Shown: in pieces, positions 42,687 to 51,832 of the stretch | Layout of the letters: every line of letters starts with the position of its first letter | Position numbering within the stretch: the first letter of the stretch is position 1 | Assembly: GCA_024637215.1 (NCBI GenBank) | Contig: JAGXFM010000039.1 | Span: forward strand, 1-61,910 | Length of the DNA: 61,910 nt | Source: Sulfuricurvum sp. | GTDB taxonomy: Bacteria > Campylobacterota > Campylobacteria > Campylobacterales > Sulfurimonadaceae | Reading direction: 5' to 3' | Program-made: the position numbers and the translations under genes | The notes under the pieces: model-generated | Told to the model about the DNA's origin: nothing | The model's input: only the letters and a program-made list of their open reading frames with translations | Database searches by the model: none

Positions 42687-43864
42687 TGAGGATTGTGGCT
42701 CTGTCGGTGATTGTATCAGCGACAGTGATGGCAGGGGGATATAAAATCCCTGAAAGCTCAATCAATGGTACTGCCTTGAGTGCTGCGTATGTCGCTAATG
42801 CTCACGGAGCCGATGCGGCTTATTATAATCCTGCGGCGATGGTCTATAACGAGGATGTCAACCTACTCGAAGTGGATGCAACGTACATCGGCCTTAGTTC
42901 GATTGATTTCGACGGGGCGAGCGATTACGGTTCTAAAGAAGAGAATTTTTTAATTCCATCCCTTCATTTTAGCTCTAAAAAATTAGGAGACAACAATGCT
43001 CGTGTTGGATTTAGTATTGTTGTTCCTGCAGGGTTGTCCAAACGGTGGGAGAACCCGACGCCTAAAGCGACCGCAGAAGAGTTTACGTTGGAGACGGTTG
43101 AGTTTAATCCCTCTTTGGCGATACCGCTTGGCGATACTGTCAGTTTCGGTGCCGGAATTCGTGTTATTTCGAGCAGCGGTATCGTTAAGAGCAGTGCCGC
43201 AGTTTCAAGAGATATGGAGGGAAGCGGGATTGATTACGGTTACAATCTTGCCCTCATGGTTAAACCGACTTCCGCATGGGCTTTAGCGGCAACGTACCGT
43301 TCTAAGATCGATTTATCGATTGAGGGAAACGCTAAGCTTTATTCAGGAGCTACATTAGCTTATAACGGTGATGTTAGTGTGAGTGTTCCGGTTCCTGCGG
43401 CATTTAATCTCGCTGCTGCTTATACATTTGATACAGGGACAACAGTCGAAGCGGTATTCGAGAGAACATTTTGGTCAGCTTACAAAAATTTAGATTTTGA
43501 CTATCCTGTATCCATCGGAGGATTGAGTAGCTTCTTTGATGATCCTAAACCTAAAAACTGGAAAAATACAAACTGCTACCGCCTCGGATTGACTCAAAAA
43601 TTTGATCAATGGACGGGTATGGCGGGTTTTGGATACAGTGAAACACCGGTACCGGAATCGACACTCGGGTATGAACTTCCCGATTCGGATGATTGGATGG
43701 TATCTCTTGGGGGGCGCTATCAGTTGGATGAACATTGGAACATTGGTTTAGCCGGATTGGTTGATGTTAAAAAATCACAAGAAGTTCATAATAGTTCTAT
43801 CAACGGTGAATTTAGCAATGCACGTGCGTATTTGGTCACGGCAGGAATCGAGTACCGCTTTTGA
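42686..43864 (+). CDS. fadL: Outer membrane protein, OmpP1/FadL family
   Basis: A 392-aa protein with a signal peptide (RIVALSVIVSATVMAGG) and the FadL features. After the signal come GYKIPESSINGTALSAAYVANAHGADAAYYNPAAM (the NPA region of the hatch) and alternating beta strands ending in an aromatic residue (YRF), typical of outer membrane barrels. Such porins take up long-chain fatty acids or other hydrophobic compounds. Its ATG overlaps the nfo stop (TAATG), and the acyl-CoA ligase follows at once. Confidence 0.9.
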   Translation: MRIVALSVIVSATVMAGGYKIPESSINGTALSAAYVANAHGADAAYYNPAAMVYNEDVNLLEVDATYIGLSSIDFDGASDYGSKEENFLIPSLHFSSKKLGDNNARVGFSIVVPAGLSKRWENPTPKATAEEFTLETVEFNPSLAIPLGDTVSFGAGIRVISSSGIVKSSAAVSRDMEGSGIDYGYNLALMVKPTSAWALAATYRSKIDLSIEGNAKLYSGATLAYNGDVSVSVPVPAAFNLAAAYTFDTGTTVEAVFERTFWSAYKNLDFDYPVSIGGLSSFFDDPKPKNWKNTNCYRLGLTQKFDQWTGMAGFGYSETPVPESTLGYELPDSDDWMVSLGGRYQLDEHWNIGLAGLVDVKKSQEVHNSSINGEFSNARAYLVTAGIEYRF

Positions 43865-45405
43865 TTCACTATCCATATGAGAATTTTTATGCAATGCTTC
43901 GTGCCGTGGCAGAAGAAAACCCTTCTAAACGGGTTATTTTCGTCGACGATAAAAGTTTTAATTACAAAAGCTTTTTAGAGGGTGTTGATCGGGTTGCCCG
44001 TTCTCTTGAACTTATCGGTGTCGAGAAGGGAGATCGGATTGCTCTGATCTGCCCCAACAGTATTGAATTTGTCCAAAGTGTTTTTGCAATCAGTAAACTC
44101 GGTGCAGTTACGGTACCGATTAATACGATGCTCAAAAATGAGGAGTATCGCTATATTTTGGATGACTGTAGTGCGAAGGCATTGATTACATCATCCAAGT
44201 TTATCAAAGAGGTAGGCGATTTGTGTGATTCGGTTGAGACGATCACTCACACCATCTGGATCGATAAAGCACCAAAAGAGGATTCACAACATTTGGTGTT
44301 GGATGAGATACTAAGCGATCACTTGCACACGCACAGACCTTCTCCCTCTCAGCTGGACGATACGGCAGTTATTTTTTACACATCAGGTACTACGGGCTAC
44401 CCTAAGGGGGCGATGATTAGCAACCGTAATCTTTTCTCTAATCTCATAGGGGCCAAAGAGAGATTCGATCTCCGTTCGCATGATCGTTTTATTGTTTATT
44501 TACCTATGTTTCACTCCTTTACGTTTGCGATTATGGTGATATTGCCGTTTTTTATCCGTGCGTCGTTTGTCATTATCCCCTCGATTTTGCCCTTTAGCAA
44601 TATCATTAAACAAACACTTTTCAAACGGGTTACGGTATTTATGGGGGTTCCTGATATTTACAATGCCCTTATCCGAGCTAAATTACCATGGTATTTTTTA
44701 TGGTTTAACTCCATCCGCTGTTTTATATCGGGGGGGTCAGCATTGAATGAAGATACCCTTAATCGTTTTCGCGTTACTTTTAAGCGTGCAACCATGTTGG
44801 AAGGGTATGGTTTAAGTGAATGTTCTCCGGCGGTAGCGATCAATCCTCTTAATAGGCAAAAGCCCCTTTCGGTAGGGTTACCGCTTTATGGATACGATGT
44901 AAAAATTGTAGATGATGAGATGATGGAGCTTCCTATCGGTGAGGCAGGAGAGCTAATCGTACGAGGAGATTGTGTCATGCAGGGGTATCTTAATAACCCT
45001 GAGGCTACGGCAGAGACGATTCAAAACGGATGGTTACGTACCGGTGATATTGCAAAAGTAGACGATGAGGGGTATGTGTATATCGTTGATCGGATCAAAG
45101 ATTTGATTATTTCGAAAGGGCTTAATATATATCCCCGCCAAATCGAAGAGCAGATGATGCTTTTGCCATCGGTTAAATTGGCCGCGGTAATTGCACAGAG
45201 TGATCCACACAGCGGTGAAGTTCCCATTGCCTTTATTGAGCTTGAAGAGGGGTATGAAAATACACCTCCTTCCAAAATTAAATCCGAATTGAAAGAACAT
45301 TTGGCATCATTTAAAATCCCTAAAACAATTACCGTGGTAGAATCATTACCGAAAACCGCCACAGGTAAAGTACTCAAACGAGTTTTAAAACAAGGAATCC
45401 ATTGA
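43861..45405 (+). CDS. Acyl-CoA synthetase (AMP-binding, FadD-like)
   Basis: A 514-aa AMP-forming ligase. The start is TTG, overlapping the fadL stop as TTGA. It has the P-loop-like motif YTSGTTGYPKGAM, YLPMFHSFTF, EGYGLSECSP, WLRTGDIAKVDDEGYVYIVDR and the C-terminal catalytic Lys in PKTATGKVLKR. It would activate the fatty acid imported by the FadL neighbour. No beta-oxidation genes are in the window, so activated acids may feed lipid synthesis. Confidence 0.92.
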   Translation: MIHYPYENFYAMLRAVAEENPSKRVIFVDDKSFNYKSFLEGVDRVARSLELIGVEKGDRIALICPNSIEFVQSVFAISKLGAVTVPINTMLKNEEYRYILDDCSAKALITSSKFIKEVGDLCDSVETITHTIWIDKAPKEDSQHLVLDEILSDHLHTHRPSPSQLDDTAVIFYTSGTTGYPKGAMISNRNLFSNLIGAKERFDLRSHDRFIVYLPMFHSFTFAIMVILPFFIRASFVIIPSILPFSNIIKQTLFKRVTVFMGVPDIYNALIRAKLPWYFLWFNSIRCFISGGSALNEDTLNRFRVTFKRATMLEGYGLSECSPAVAINPLNRQKPLSVGLPLYGYDVKIVDDEMMELPIGEAGELIVRGDCVMQGYLNNPEATAETIQNGWLRTGDIAKVDDEGYVYIVDRIKDLIISKGLNIYPRQIEEQMMLLPSVKLAAVIAQSDPHSGEVPIAFIELEEGYENTPPSKIKSELKEHLASFKIPKTITVVESLPKTATGKVLKRVLKQGIH

Positions 45406-47138
45406 AATATCTTATTGACTTTTTAGAAAACAAAACAATCGAAGAAACCCATATCTTTTCACAACTCAAATGTACTGTTGAAGAGGCAAAAATTTTGCAG
45501 CTTCTCACCCGAAAGTTTTTACAATCTCAAGAAGACGTCATTGTCGCTGAGCTCCTTCAAGAACTTTACGGAGCCGATGATTATTCGTATCTCAGCCATT
45601 TTGGGGAAGTGAAAACTCTTTTGGAACTGGGATGGATAACCCATCACTCTTTTACTCCGATCAAAATTAGTGAGTTGTCGCATTTGGAACTCTATAACAC
45701 TCCCGTTGCGGTGACGTCGGTTTTTATGAAACTTCTCGAAGAGGGCTCCTTGGAGATGACACTTCCCGATATCAAACCTTACGCCGATCATTTGGAATAT
45801 CTCCAAGATCAGTTTTTCCGTATCGAGCTGTATCAGAAGATGTCGATTATCCGCCACAACGGAAATGAGCATTCGCTGGGGATAAACCGCATCCAAAATA
45901 AACTTGATCTCCTCGAAAAACGGATCGATGAGCGGATTGCGCAAACCTCACTCGACGTGGTACTCGATCGCTTTTTCAAACAAAAGAAACTTGAGCCTAA
46001 AGAGCAGGTGATTTTTCTTGCTCTTCTCAAAGAGGAGTACAGTGCGACCGAGGGGAATTTACGGGAGATGAATACCCTCATCGATCTGATTAGTTTCGAT
46101 GATTACGAGCGGATTAAAAATCGTGCTCTCCTCGAAGACGGTGCTCGTCTTATCAACGAAGAGGTGATCGATTATGAGGAGATGCTCAACCCGTTCGGCG
46201 GTATTAGCCGCGCTTTCTACATTGTTGACGAGGTACTTCAGTCGATTATGCATCCGCAAAAAAAGAAGAAAGTGCGTAAGCTCAAACTCGATATGCTGAT
46301 CAAAGAGCAGGAGATCTTCGAGCTGATTGAGCCGACAACCTCACTGGAGAATGTTGTTCTGAACCCTTCCACGGAACAGACCCTCTCGAATCTTATGCGT
46401 CAGTTGGATCGCGAAGTGATCGCACGGCTGCATGAATGGGGAGTTAAAGATAAAAAAGCGGGGATTGATGCACGGATTATTTTCTACGGTCCTCCGGGGA
46501 CGGGAAAAACCCTCACTGCTCACTCCCTTTCACGCTCATTGAAGCGTCAGGTTTTGAGTTTTGATTGTTCCAAAATTCTTTCGATGTACGTCGGTGAGTC
46601 GGAGAAAAATGTCCGTAAAATTTTCGATACCTATGCGGATCTTACAAAGCAGACGAAAACAGAACCGATCTTGCTTTTGAACGAAGCCGATCAGTTTCTC
46701 TCCTCACGCTCATCAGGAGTCGGTTCCTCCGCTGATCAGATGCACAATCAGATGCAAAACATCTTCTTGGAGCAGATCGAGAAATTTCAGGGGATTTTGA
46801 TTGCGACGACCAATCTCCTTGAAAACATTGATCAGGCTTTTTCACGTCGATTTAATTACAAGATCGAGTTTAAAAAACCGGATCAAAAACAGCGTATAAC
46901 ATTATGGAAAATGATGCTTCCGCCGAACGCACCCTATGAGAGTGGATTCGATATTGAAAAATTGGCTTCTTATCCTCTAACAGGCGGACAGATCAATCTA
47001 ATTGTCAAAAATACGGCATACCATGTTGCCGCACGAGCTGAGGGAATATTCAAACTCGAAGATTTTATCGGTGAGATCAAAAAAGAGCGTTCCGGTAGTT
47101 TTGAAGGGGAAAAATCGATGGGATTTATCAATCATTGA
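45402..47138 (+). CDS. AAA family ATPase with unknown N-terminal region
   Basis: A 578-aa protein. The TTG start overlaps the ligase stop (TTGA) and has AAGGA 5 nt upstream. The first about 330 residues are helical with no family I know. The C-terminal AAA module has Walker A FYGPPGTGKT (about 361-370), Walker B ILLLNEADQ (about 422-430, with Asn before Glu), and a sensor 2/arginine region SRRFNYKIEFKKPD. It resembles p97/CDC48-type single-domain ATPases. Substrate unknown. Confidence 0.85.
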   Translation: MKYLIDFLENKTIEETHIFSQLKCTVEEAKILQLLTRKFLQSQEDVIVAELLQELYGADDYSYLSHFGEVKTLLELGWITHHSFTPIKISELSHLELYNTPVAVTSVFMKLLEEGSLEMTLPDIKPYADHLEYLQDQFFRIELYQKMSIIRHNGNEHSLGINRIQNKLDLLEKRIDERIAQTSLDVVLDRFFKQKKLEPKEQVIFLALLKEEYSATEGNLREMNTLIDLISFDDYERIKNRALLEDGARLINEEVIDYEEMLNPFGGISRAFYIVDEVLQSIMHPQKKKKVRKLKLDMLIKEQEIFELIEPTTSLENVVLNPSTEQTLSNLMRQLDREVIARLHEWGVKDKKAGIDARIIFYGPPGTGKTLTAHSLSRSLKRQVLSFDCSKILSMYVGESEKNVRKIFDTYADLTKQTKTEPILLLNEADQFLSSRSSGVGSSADQMHNQMQNIFLEQIEKFQGILIATTNLLENIDQAFSRRFNYKIEFKKPDQKQRITLWKMMLPPNAPYESGFDIEKLASYPLTGGQINLIVKNTAYHVAARAEGIFKLEDFIGEIKKERSGSFEGEKSMGFINH

Positions 47139-47208
47139 AGTAATCAAAAAATAATCACATGAATTAGTAAAATTAATACTCTAGGATAAATTTTATTAGT
47201 ATAAAGAG

Positions 47209-47214
47209 TATAAT
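47209..47214 (+). promoter_or_regulatory. Likely -10 box for the chemoreceptor gene
   Basis: TATAAT, 39 nt before the ATG, in the 115-nt gap after the AAA gene. A GAGG ribosome binding site follows. Confidence 0.5.
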
Positions 47215-47253
47215 CACCAACTTGACGTAAAAAAGCTAAAAAAGAGGCTAAAA

Positions 47254-48348
47254 ATGGGTTGGTTTAGTGATGATGCACTATTGAAAGAGGAACTTTCAAC
47301 ACTACGTAAAGAGAATAATGCTCTTCAGAATCAAAATGAAGAACTCATTCATAAGGTTCAAGAATATGAAGCCGCGATAGCTGAAAAAGATGAACACCAT
47401 AGATGCGGTAATGCCTCAATGATGATGACGTATCAAAATGAACAGCTTAAAAAAAATCTTATCGATGTTCAAGGGAATATGGCTTCCTCCGTCTCTTCCT
47501 CAAAAGAGAACATTACACAATCTACAGAATTATTAGAAAACATTGTTGAACTTGGGCAAAAAGCATCGAGTATTTCAGAGACTTTGGAGGGGCTAAACCA
47601 CTTGGCTCTTGAGTCAATGGAGACCGTTAAAGCTCTTTCTGAACGGGCACAAGATGTTGCGAACATATTGGTGCTGATTAAAGATATTTCCGATCAAACA
47701 AACCTATTGGCATTGAATGCTGCTATTGAAGCGGCACGTGCGGGTGAACATGGACGAGGCTTTGCCGTGGTCGCGGATGAAGTTCGAAAACTTGCAGACC
47801 GAACCGATAAAGCAATCAGTGAGATTAATATTTCGTTACAATCGATGAAACAAGATGTCACGACAATCGGTGAGAAATTTGAGCAGGTACAGGAGAATAT
47901 AGAAGAATCCAACGAATCGATTGGAAGCTTTAATAAAAATATGGATCATAATGTGATGATGATGCGTGAAACTTTCAAAAATACAGAAAATACAGCTGAA
48001 CAAACTTTTATGAGTTTGGCAAAACTGGATCATATTGTGTGGAAAGTAAACACCTATCTTTCCGCTATTACACGAAAAGAACAATTTAAATTTGTGGATC
48101 ATCATAACTGTCGTTTGGGTAAATGGTATTATGAAGGAGAAGGGGCTGATTTTTTCAAACAAACCCCAAGCTATACTTCCCTTGAATCGCCACACTCTGT
48201 TGTCCATAACTCAACTCATAAAATATTTGATTTAATGCAAACGGAAAGTATCGGATCGGACGAATTTGTGAAAATATTTGAAGAGATGGAACATGCGAGT
48301 GACGGTGTCTTTGCTACATTAGACCGTATGCTTCAAGAAAAACATTAA
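47254..48348 (+). CDS. Soluble methyl-accepting chemotaxis protein with CZB zinc domain
   Basis: A 364-aa chemoreceptor with no membrane helix and no signal. It has an N-terminal coiled coil ([28 protein letters not shown]), the signalling tip [35 protein letters not shown] (about 150-185), and a C-terminal CZB domain (about 254-330). The CZB domain has LDHIVWK and the [14 protein letters not shown] zinc signature. CZB domains sense zinc and, through it, oxidants such as hypochlorous acid. It signals to CheA in the cytoplasm. Confidence 0.88.
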   Translation: MGWFSDDALLKEELSTLRKENNALQNQNEELIHKVQEYEAAIAEKDEHHRCGNASMMMTYQNEQLKKNLIDVQGNMASSVSSSKENITQSTELLENIVELGQKASSISETLEGLNHLALESMETVKALSERAQDVANILVLIKDISDQTNLLALNAAIEAARAGEHGRGFAVVADEVRKLADRTDKAISEINISLQSMKQDVTTIGEKFEQVQENIEESNESIGSFNKNMDHNVMMMRETFKNTENTAEQTFMSLAKLDHIVWKVNTYLSAITRKEQFKFVDHHNCRLGKWYYEGEGADFFKQTPSYTSLESPHSVVHNSTHKIFDLMQTESIGSDEFVKIFEEMEHASDGVFATLDRMLQEKH

Positions 48349-48661
48349 TATTGCTTCGATTAGTAGCACATGAGTATCTCTCGCTAAGCTTATAATTCTC
48401 CTCTCGACCCGTTATATTGTTCCGATTTGACACGATATAACGGTAGTTTCACTAAAGTGTTACGAAATATAACATTTATCTCCAAAACCCAATACAACGG
48501 TGTTTCTTATAGTGACAGACCTATGAAAATATCGGATAGATAAGGGTTTGTTTAATTCTCTTTTTGTTATAGTGCAATAACTGTTTTTATAAAAACCGTA
48601 TATTGTGGCAGAGAAGTACTCTGTCATGGGATATGCCATCAACCACAAGAAGGTCGGAACT
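48349..48661. promoter_or_regulatory. Regulatory region upstream of the nuo operon
   Basis: A 313-nt gene-free region before nuoA. It holds three inverted repeats with GTTA/TAAC half-sites. CCGTTATAT (48409-48417) pairs with ATATAACGG (48435-48443). TGTTA (48458-48462) pairs with TAACA (48470-48474). GTTAT (48566-48570) pairs with ATAAC (48577-48581). Two TATAGTG -10-like boxes lie at 48508-48514 and 48568-48574. The third repeat overlaps the second box, so a repressor could block it. The regulator is unknown. Confidence 0.45.
48568..48573 (+). promoter_or_regulatory. Possible -10 box for the nuo operon
   Basis: TATAGT, preceded by a T-rich stretch (TTTTTG), gives a leader of about 85 nt. 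The earlier box at 48508-48513 (TATAGT in a similar context) is an alternative. Confidence 0.4.
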
Positions 48662-49051
48662 ATGGAGCATTACAACGTAGCAAATCCCTATTTTGGAGTA
48701 TTTGTACTGTTTGTGTTAACGTTTGGCGCATTTTACGCCACAACCGTCATTGCACGCTTAGCCAGTCGCGCTTTAGCGGCCAAAGATACTGAGAAAATTA
48801 AACTCTCGGTTTATGAATGCGGACCGGAAGTGACAAAGCAACCCAACCGTATCTCGACGCAGTTTTATCTCTTTGCGTTGTTGTTTTTATTGTTTGATGT
48901 GGAGATCGTTTTTATGTTTCCGTGGGCGATTGACTTCAAACTCTTGGGCTGGTTCGGATTCGTTGAGATGATGATGTTCATCTTATTGCTGGCAATCGGT
49001 TTCGTTTATGCGTGGAAGAAAGGGGCTCTCGAATGGCACAACATCAAGTAA
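48662..49051 (+). CDS. nuoA: NADH-quinone oxidoreductase subunit A
   Basis: Membrane subunit of complex I near the quinone site. The 129-aa product ([14 protein letters not shown]) has three membrane helices and the conserved YECG motif ([39 protein letters not shown]). The ATG at 48662 is chosen over GTG 48605 because AAGGTCGGA precedes it and the length then matches the family. First gene of the operon, overlapping nuoB by 19 nt. Confidence 0.95.
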   Translation: MEHYNVANPYFGVFVLFVLTFGAFYATTVIARLASRALAAKDTEKIKLSVYECGPEVTKQPNRISTQFYLFALLFLLFDVEIVFMFPWAIDFKLLGWFGFVEMMMFILLLAIGFVYAWKKGALEWHNIK

Positions 49052-49542
49052 ATTATCTTAAAGACGGTGGACTTCCCGTTGCGTTGACAACGATTGACAA
49101 AGTGGTCAATTGGGGTCGATCAAACTCTCTTTGGGCATTGACGTACGGTCTCGCCTGTTGCGGTATCGAAATGATGGCCTCAGGAGCATCACGCTATGAC
49201 TTCGACCGTTTTGGTACGATTTTCCGTGCCTCTCCGCGTCAAGCAGAGCTTATGGTGGTAGCAGGAACATTGACGAAAAAACATGCCGAGTTTATTCGCC
49301 GTCTGTACGATCAAATGACCGAACCTAAATGGGTCATCTCTATGGGTTCATGCGCCAATACCGGCGGTATGTTTAACACCTACGCAACCGTTCAAGGGGT
49401 TGATCGTGTTATCCCTGTCGATTTGTATCTTCCCGGTTGCGCGCCTCGTCCTGAGACGTTGCAATATGCGGTGTTGTTACTCCAACAAAAAATTCGACGT
49501 GAGAGCGCATCCCGCGCTCAAAAACCAAAAAGGTTGATGTAA
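49033..49542 (+). CDS. nuoB: NADH-quinone oxidoreductase subunit B
   Basis: Carries the terminal Fe-S cluster N2 that reduces quinone. The 169-aa product has the CC pair ([10 protein letters not shown]), Cys in [10 protein letters not shown] and Cys in LPGCAPRPE, the four N2 ligands. The start at 49033 ([13 protein letters not shown]) is chosen over GTG 49012 because AGGGG precedes it. It overlaps nuoA and its stop overlaps the nuoC start (TAATG). Confidence 0.97.
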   Translation: MAQHQVNYLKDGGLPVALTTIDKVVNWGRSNSLWALTYGLACCGIEMMASGASRYDFDRFGTIFRASPRQAELMVVAGTLTKKHAEFIRRLYDQMTEPKWVISMGSCANTGGMFNTYATVQGVDRVIPVDLYLPGCAPRPETLQYAVLLLQQKIRRESASRAQKPKRLM

Positions 49543-50348
49543 TGAGAGCTTACACCCCTAAAGACGACGTACAGAAAAAACCCTATTACACGGACCGTTA
49601 CTGGGTTGCCCCACAGGTAGCGAAAAGCGATGTTTCTGCAGATGCGGTATTCGCTGCGGATCTCGAAGCGATCAAAGCAAAGTTTGAGGTCTTAGATGCC
49701 TATATCCAAGTGAAGCAAATGGTTGTTGTGATTAATGCTGTAGATAACTTTAGCGTGATTGAACTCCTTAAAAATGAGCTTGAGTACAATCAACTTTCAG
49801 AGATGTCGGCGATTGATTGGTTAGCAGACGAGGGAAAATTTGAGATTTTCTACCAAATGCTCAGTATGTCCAAGCGCAAACGTCTCCGTATCAAATGCAA
49901 AATCGATGAGAAAGAGTCACTCTCAAGCGTCTCTTCCCTTTTCCGTTCCGCCGATTGGTCAGAGCGTGAGATGTACGACATGTTCGGTGTCGTAGTAAAC
50001 AACCATCCGTTTATGAAACGTATTTTGATGCCGGATGATTGGGAAGGGTTCCCCCTTCGTAAAACCTATCCGCTTCAAGGGGATGAGTTTGCTCAATGGT
50101 ACGAAGTGGATAAAATCTTCGGTAAAGAAGCACGCGAGATTATCGGGCCTGAAAACCGTGATCCTGCCCGTGTGGATCGTTACGACACCGAACGATTTTC
50201 GCGTTTGGGGCATGAAGTACCACGCGGTGCCGACATCAGCCAAGGTGAACCGGATACTCCTCTGGTGTACCAAGAAGAGGGTGGAGTATTCCTCATCCAA
50301 AAATTTGACGCAGAAAAAAGCGTCGTGATCTCTGATCGCGATCGTTAA
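49542..50348 (+). CDS. nuoC: NADH-quinone oxidoreductase subunit C
   Basis: Peripheral arm subunit without cofactor. The 268-aa product has the 30-kDa-subunit core [42 protein letters not shown], the family signature. The long N-terminal part (to about residue 60) and the C-terminal extension ([16 protein letters not shown]... ) lie outside the core. Not fused to NuoD, unlike in E. coli. Confidence 0.96.
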   Translation: MRAYTPKDDVQKKPYYTDRYWVAPQVAKSDVSADAVFAADLEAIKAKFEVLDAYIQVKQMVVVINAVDNFSVIELLKNELEYNQLSEMSAIDWLADEGKFEIFYQMLSMSKRKRLRIKCKIDEKESLSSVSSLFRSADWSEREMYDMFGVVVNNHPFMKRILMPDDWEGFPLRKTYPLQGDEFAQWYEVDKIFGKEAREIIGPENRDPARVDRYDTERFSRLGHEVPRGADISQGEPDTPLVYQEEGGVFLIQKFDAEKSVVISDRDR

Positions 50349-50359
50349 GGAATTACAGT

Positions 50360-51586
50360 ATGCAACAAGCCAATAGATTACGACCTTTTTTTGAAAATAT
50401 TACGTTTGATCGCGATGACAATGAACTGATCCTCAACTTCGGGCCTCAGCACCCCTCTGCACACGGACAATTACGTTTAATGCTCCATTTGCAGCAAGAG
50501 CAAATCACGAAGGCCCATCCGGATATCGGATACCTTCACCGTGGTATGGAAAAGATGGCGGAGAACATGATCTACAACGAGTTCATGCCGACGACAGACC
50601 GTATGGACTATATCGCTTCAAGCTCAAACAACTACGGCTTTGCGTTAGCGGTAGAAGAGCTTATCGGACTCGATGTCCCCCGTCGTGCCAAAGTGATCCG
50701 TATGATGCTTCTTGAGACCAACCGTTTGATGTCTCATCTTTTCTGGTTGGCGACGACGGCTCTGGATATCGGGGCTATGACCGTATTCTTATTTGCATTC
50801 CGTGAACGTGAGTATTTGATGGATTTGATTGAAGATTACTGTGGGGCACGTTTGACCCATGCGGCAATCCGTATCGGCGGTGTACCGCTTGATCTTCCGG
50901 ATAATTTCATTGCGGACTTGCGTAAATTTCTCGATAAATTGCCGGAAAACATCAAAGACTACGAAGACCTTCTCGATACCAACCGTATTTGGTTGATGCG
51001 TATGGAAAATGTCGGGGTTATCTCTAAAGAGATGGCACTTAGCTGGGGATGTTCAGGGGTAATGCTCCGCGCTTCAGGCGTTGAGTGGGATATTCGTAAA
51101 GAAGAACCGTATGAGCTTTATGATGAAGTGGAGTTCAATGTTCCGGTTTCGGACAAAGGGGACAACTATGCCCGTTATAAACTCTACATGGCAGAGATGC
51201 GCGAATCGGCGAAAATCTTGTACCAAGCAATCGATATGTATGAGGGGACTGGGCTTGAATTAATGGCGCATGCACCGCAATATATTTCAGCACCAAAAAT
51301 CGACATTATGACCCAAAACTACTCGTTGATGCAGCACTTTGTCCTCGTGACCCAAGGGATGCGTCCTCCGGTCGGTGAAGTGTATGTGGCGACTGAATCA
51401 CCTAAAGGAGAGCTTGGGTATTACATCAACTCTCAAGGGGGAGCCTATCCGTACCGCCTAAAACTTCGTGCGCCCTCATTCTGGCATACAGGGATTTTGA
51501 CCGACTTACTGCCGGGTCATTATATTCCGGACGTAGTATCTATCATCGGGACGACCAACATCGTCTTCGGTGAAGTTGACCGCTAA
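50360..51586 (+). CDS. nuoD: NADH-quinone oxidoreductase subunit D
   Basis: The 49-kDa-type subunit that forms the quinone-binding cavity with NuoB. The 408-aa product has [58 protein letters not shown] ([22 protein letters not shown]) and the end [16 protein letters not shown]. Length and motifs are normal. Follows nuoC by 11 nt. Confidence 0.97.
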   Translation: MQQANRLRPFFENITFDRDDNELILNFGPQHPSAHGQLRLMLHLQQEQITKAHPDIGYLHRGMEKMAENMIYNEFMPTTDRMDYIASSSNNYGFALAVEELIGLDVPRRAKVIRMMLLETNRLMSHLFWLATTALDIGAMTVFLFAFREREYLMDLIEDYCGARLTHAAIRIGGVPLDLPDNFIADLRKFLDKLPENIKDYEDLLDTNRIWLMRMENVGVISKEMALSWGCSGVMLRASGVEWDIRKEEPYELYDEVEFNVPVSDKGDNYARYKLYMAEMRESAKILYQAIDMYEGTGLELMAHAPQYISAPKIDIMTQNYSLMQHFVLVTQGMRPPVGEVYVATESPKGELGYYINSQGGAYPYRLKLRAPSFWHTGILTDLLPGHYIPDVVSIIGTTNIVFGEVDR

Positions 51587-51598
51587 AAGGAGCATGCA

Positions 51599-51823
51599 GT
51601 GAAACGTTACGATTTACGTCATTTAAAAGAGAACTTTGCAGGCCGCATGTCCGACATTATCAAAAATGAAGCAGCACAGGGTGAAGTGTTGATTTTCTTG
51701 TTTGAGATTGGTGATTTTACCCCCGTGCAGCAATCGGCTGATTTGGTTAAAGAACTGGGATGTGAACTCATGAACTCGTTGAAATTCAACGAAGCTGACT
51801 GGACCATTGTGGTCAAGAAATAA
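51599..51823 (+). CDS. Small NuoE-position subunit, Campylobacterota type
   Basis: A 74-aa protein starting from GTG: KRYDLRHLKENFAGRMSDIIKNEAAQGEVLIFLFEIGDFTPVQQSADLVKELGCELMNS. It holds a single Cys, so it cannot carry the normal NuoE [2Fe-2S] cluster with four Cys. As I recall, Campylobacter and Helicobacter encode similar small unknown proteins in place of NuoE. It lies between nuoD and the NuoF/GltD fusion, 10 nt from each. It probably helps dock the alternative input module. Confidence 0.85.
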   Translation: MKRYDLRHLKENFAGRMSDIIKNEAAQGEVLIFLFEIGDFTPVQQSADLVKELGCELMNSLKFNEADWTIVVKK

Positions 51824-51832
51824 GGAAACGGT

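Noticed and set aside
48605-48661. GTG start giving a longer NuoA
   Set aside because: No binding site precedes it and the extra 19 residues are not part of the NuoA family; ATG 48662 fits better.
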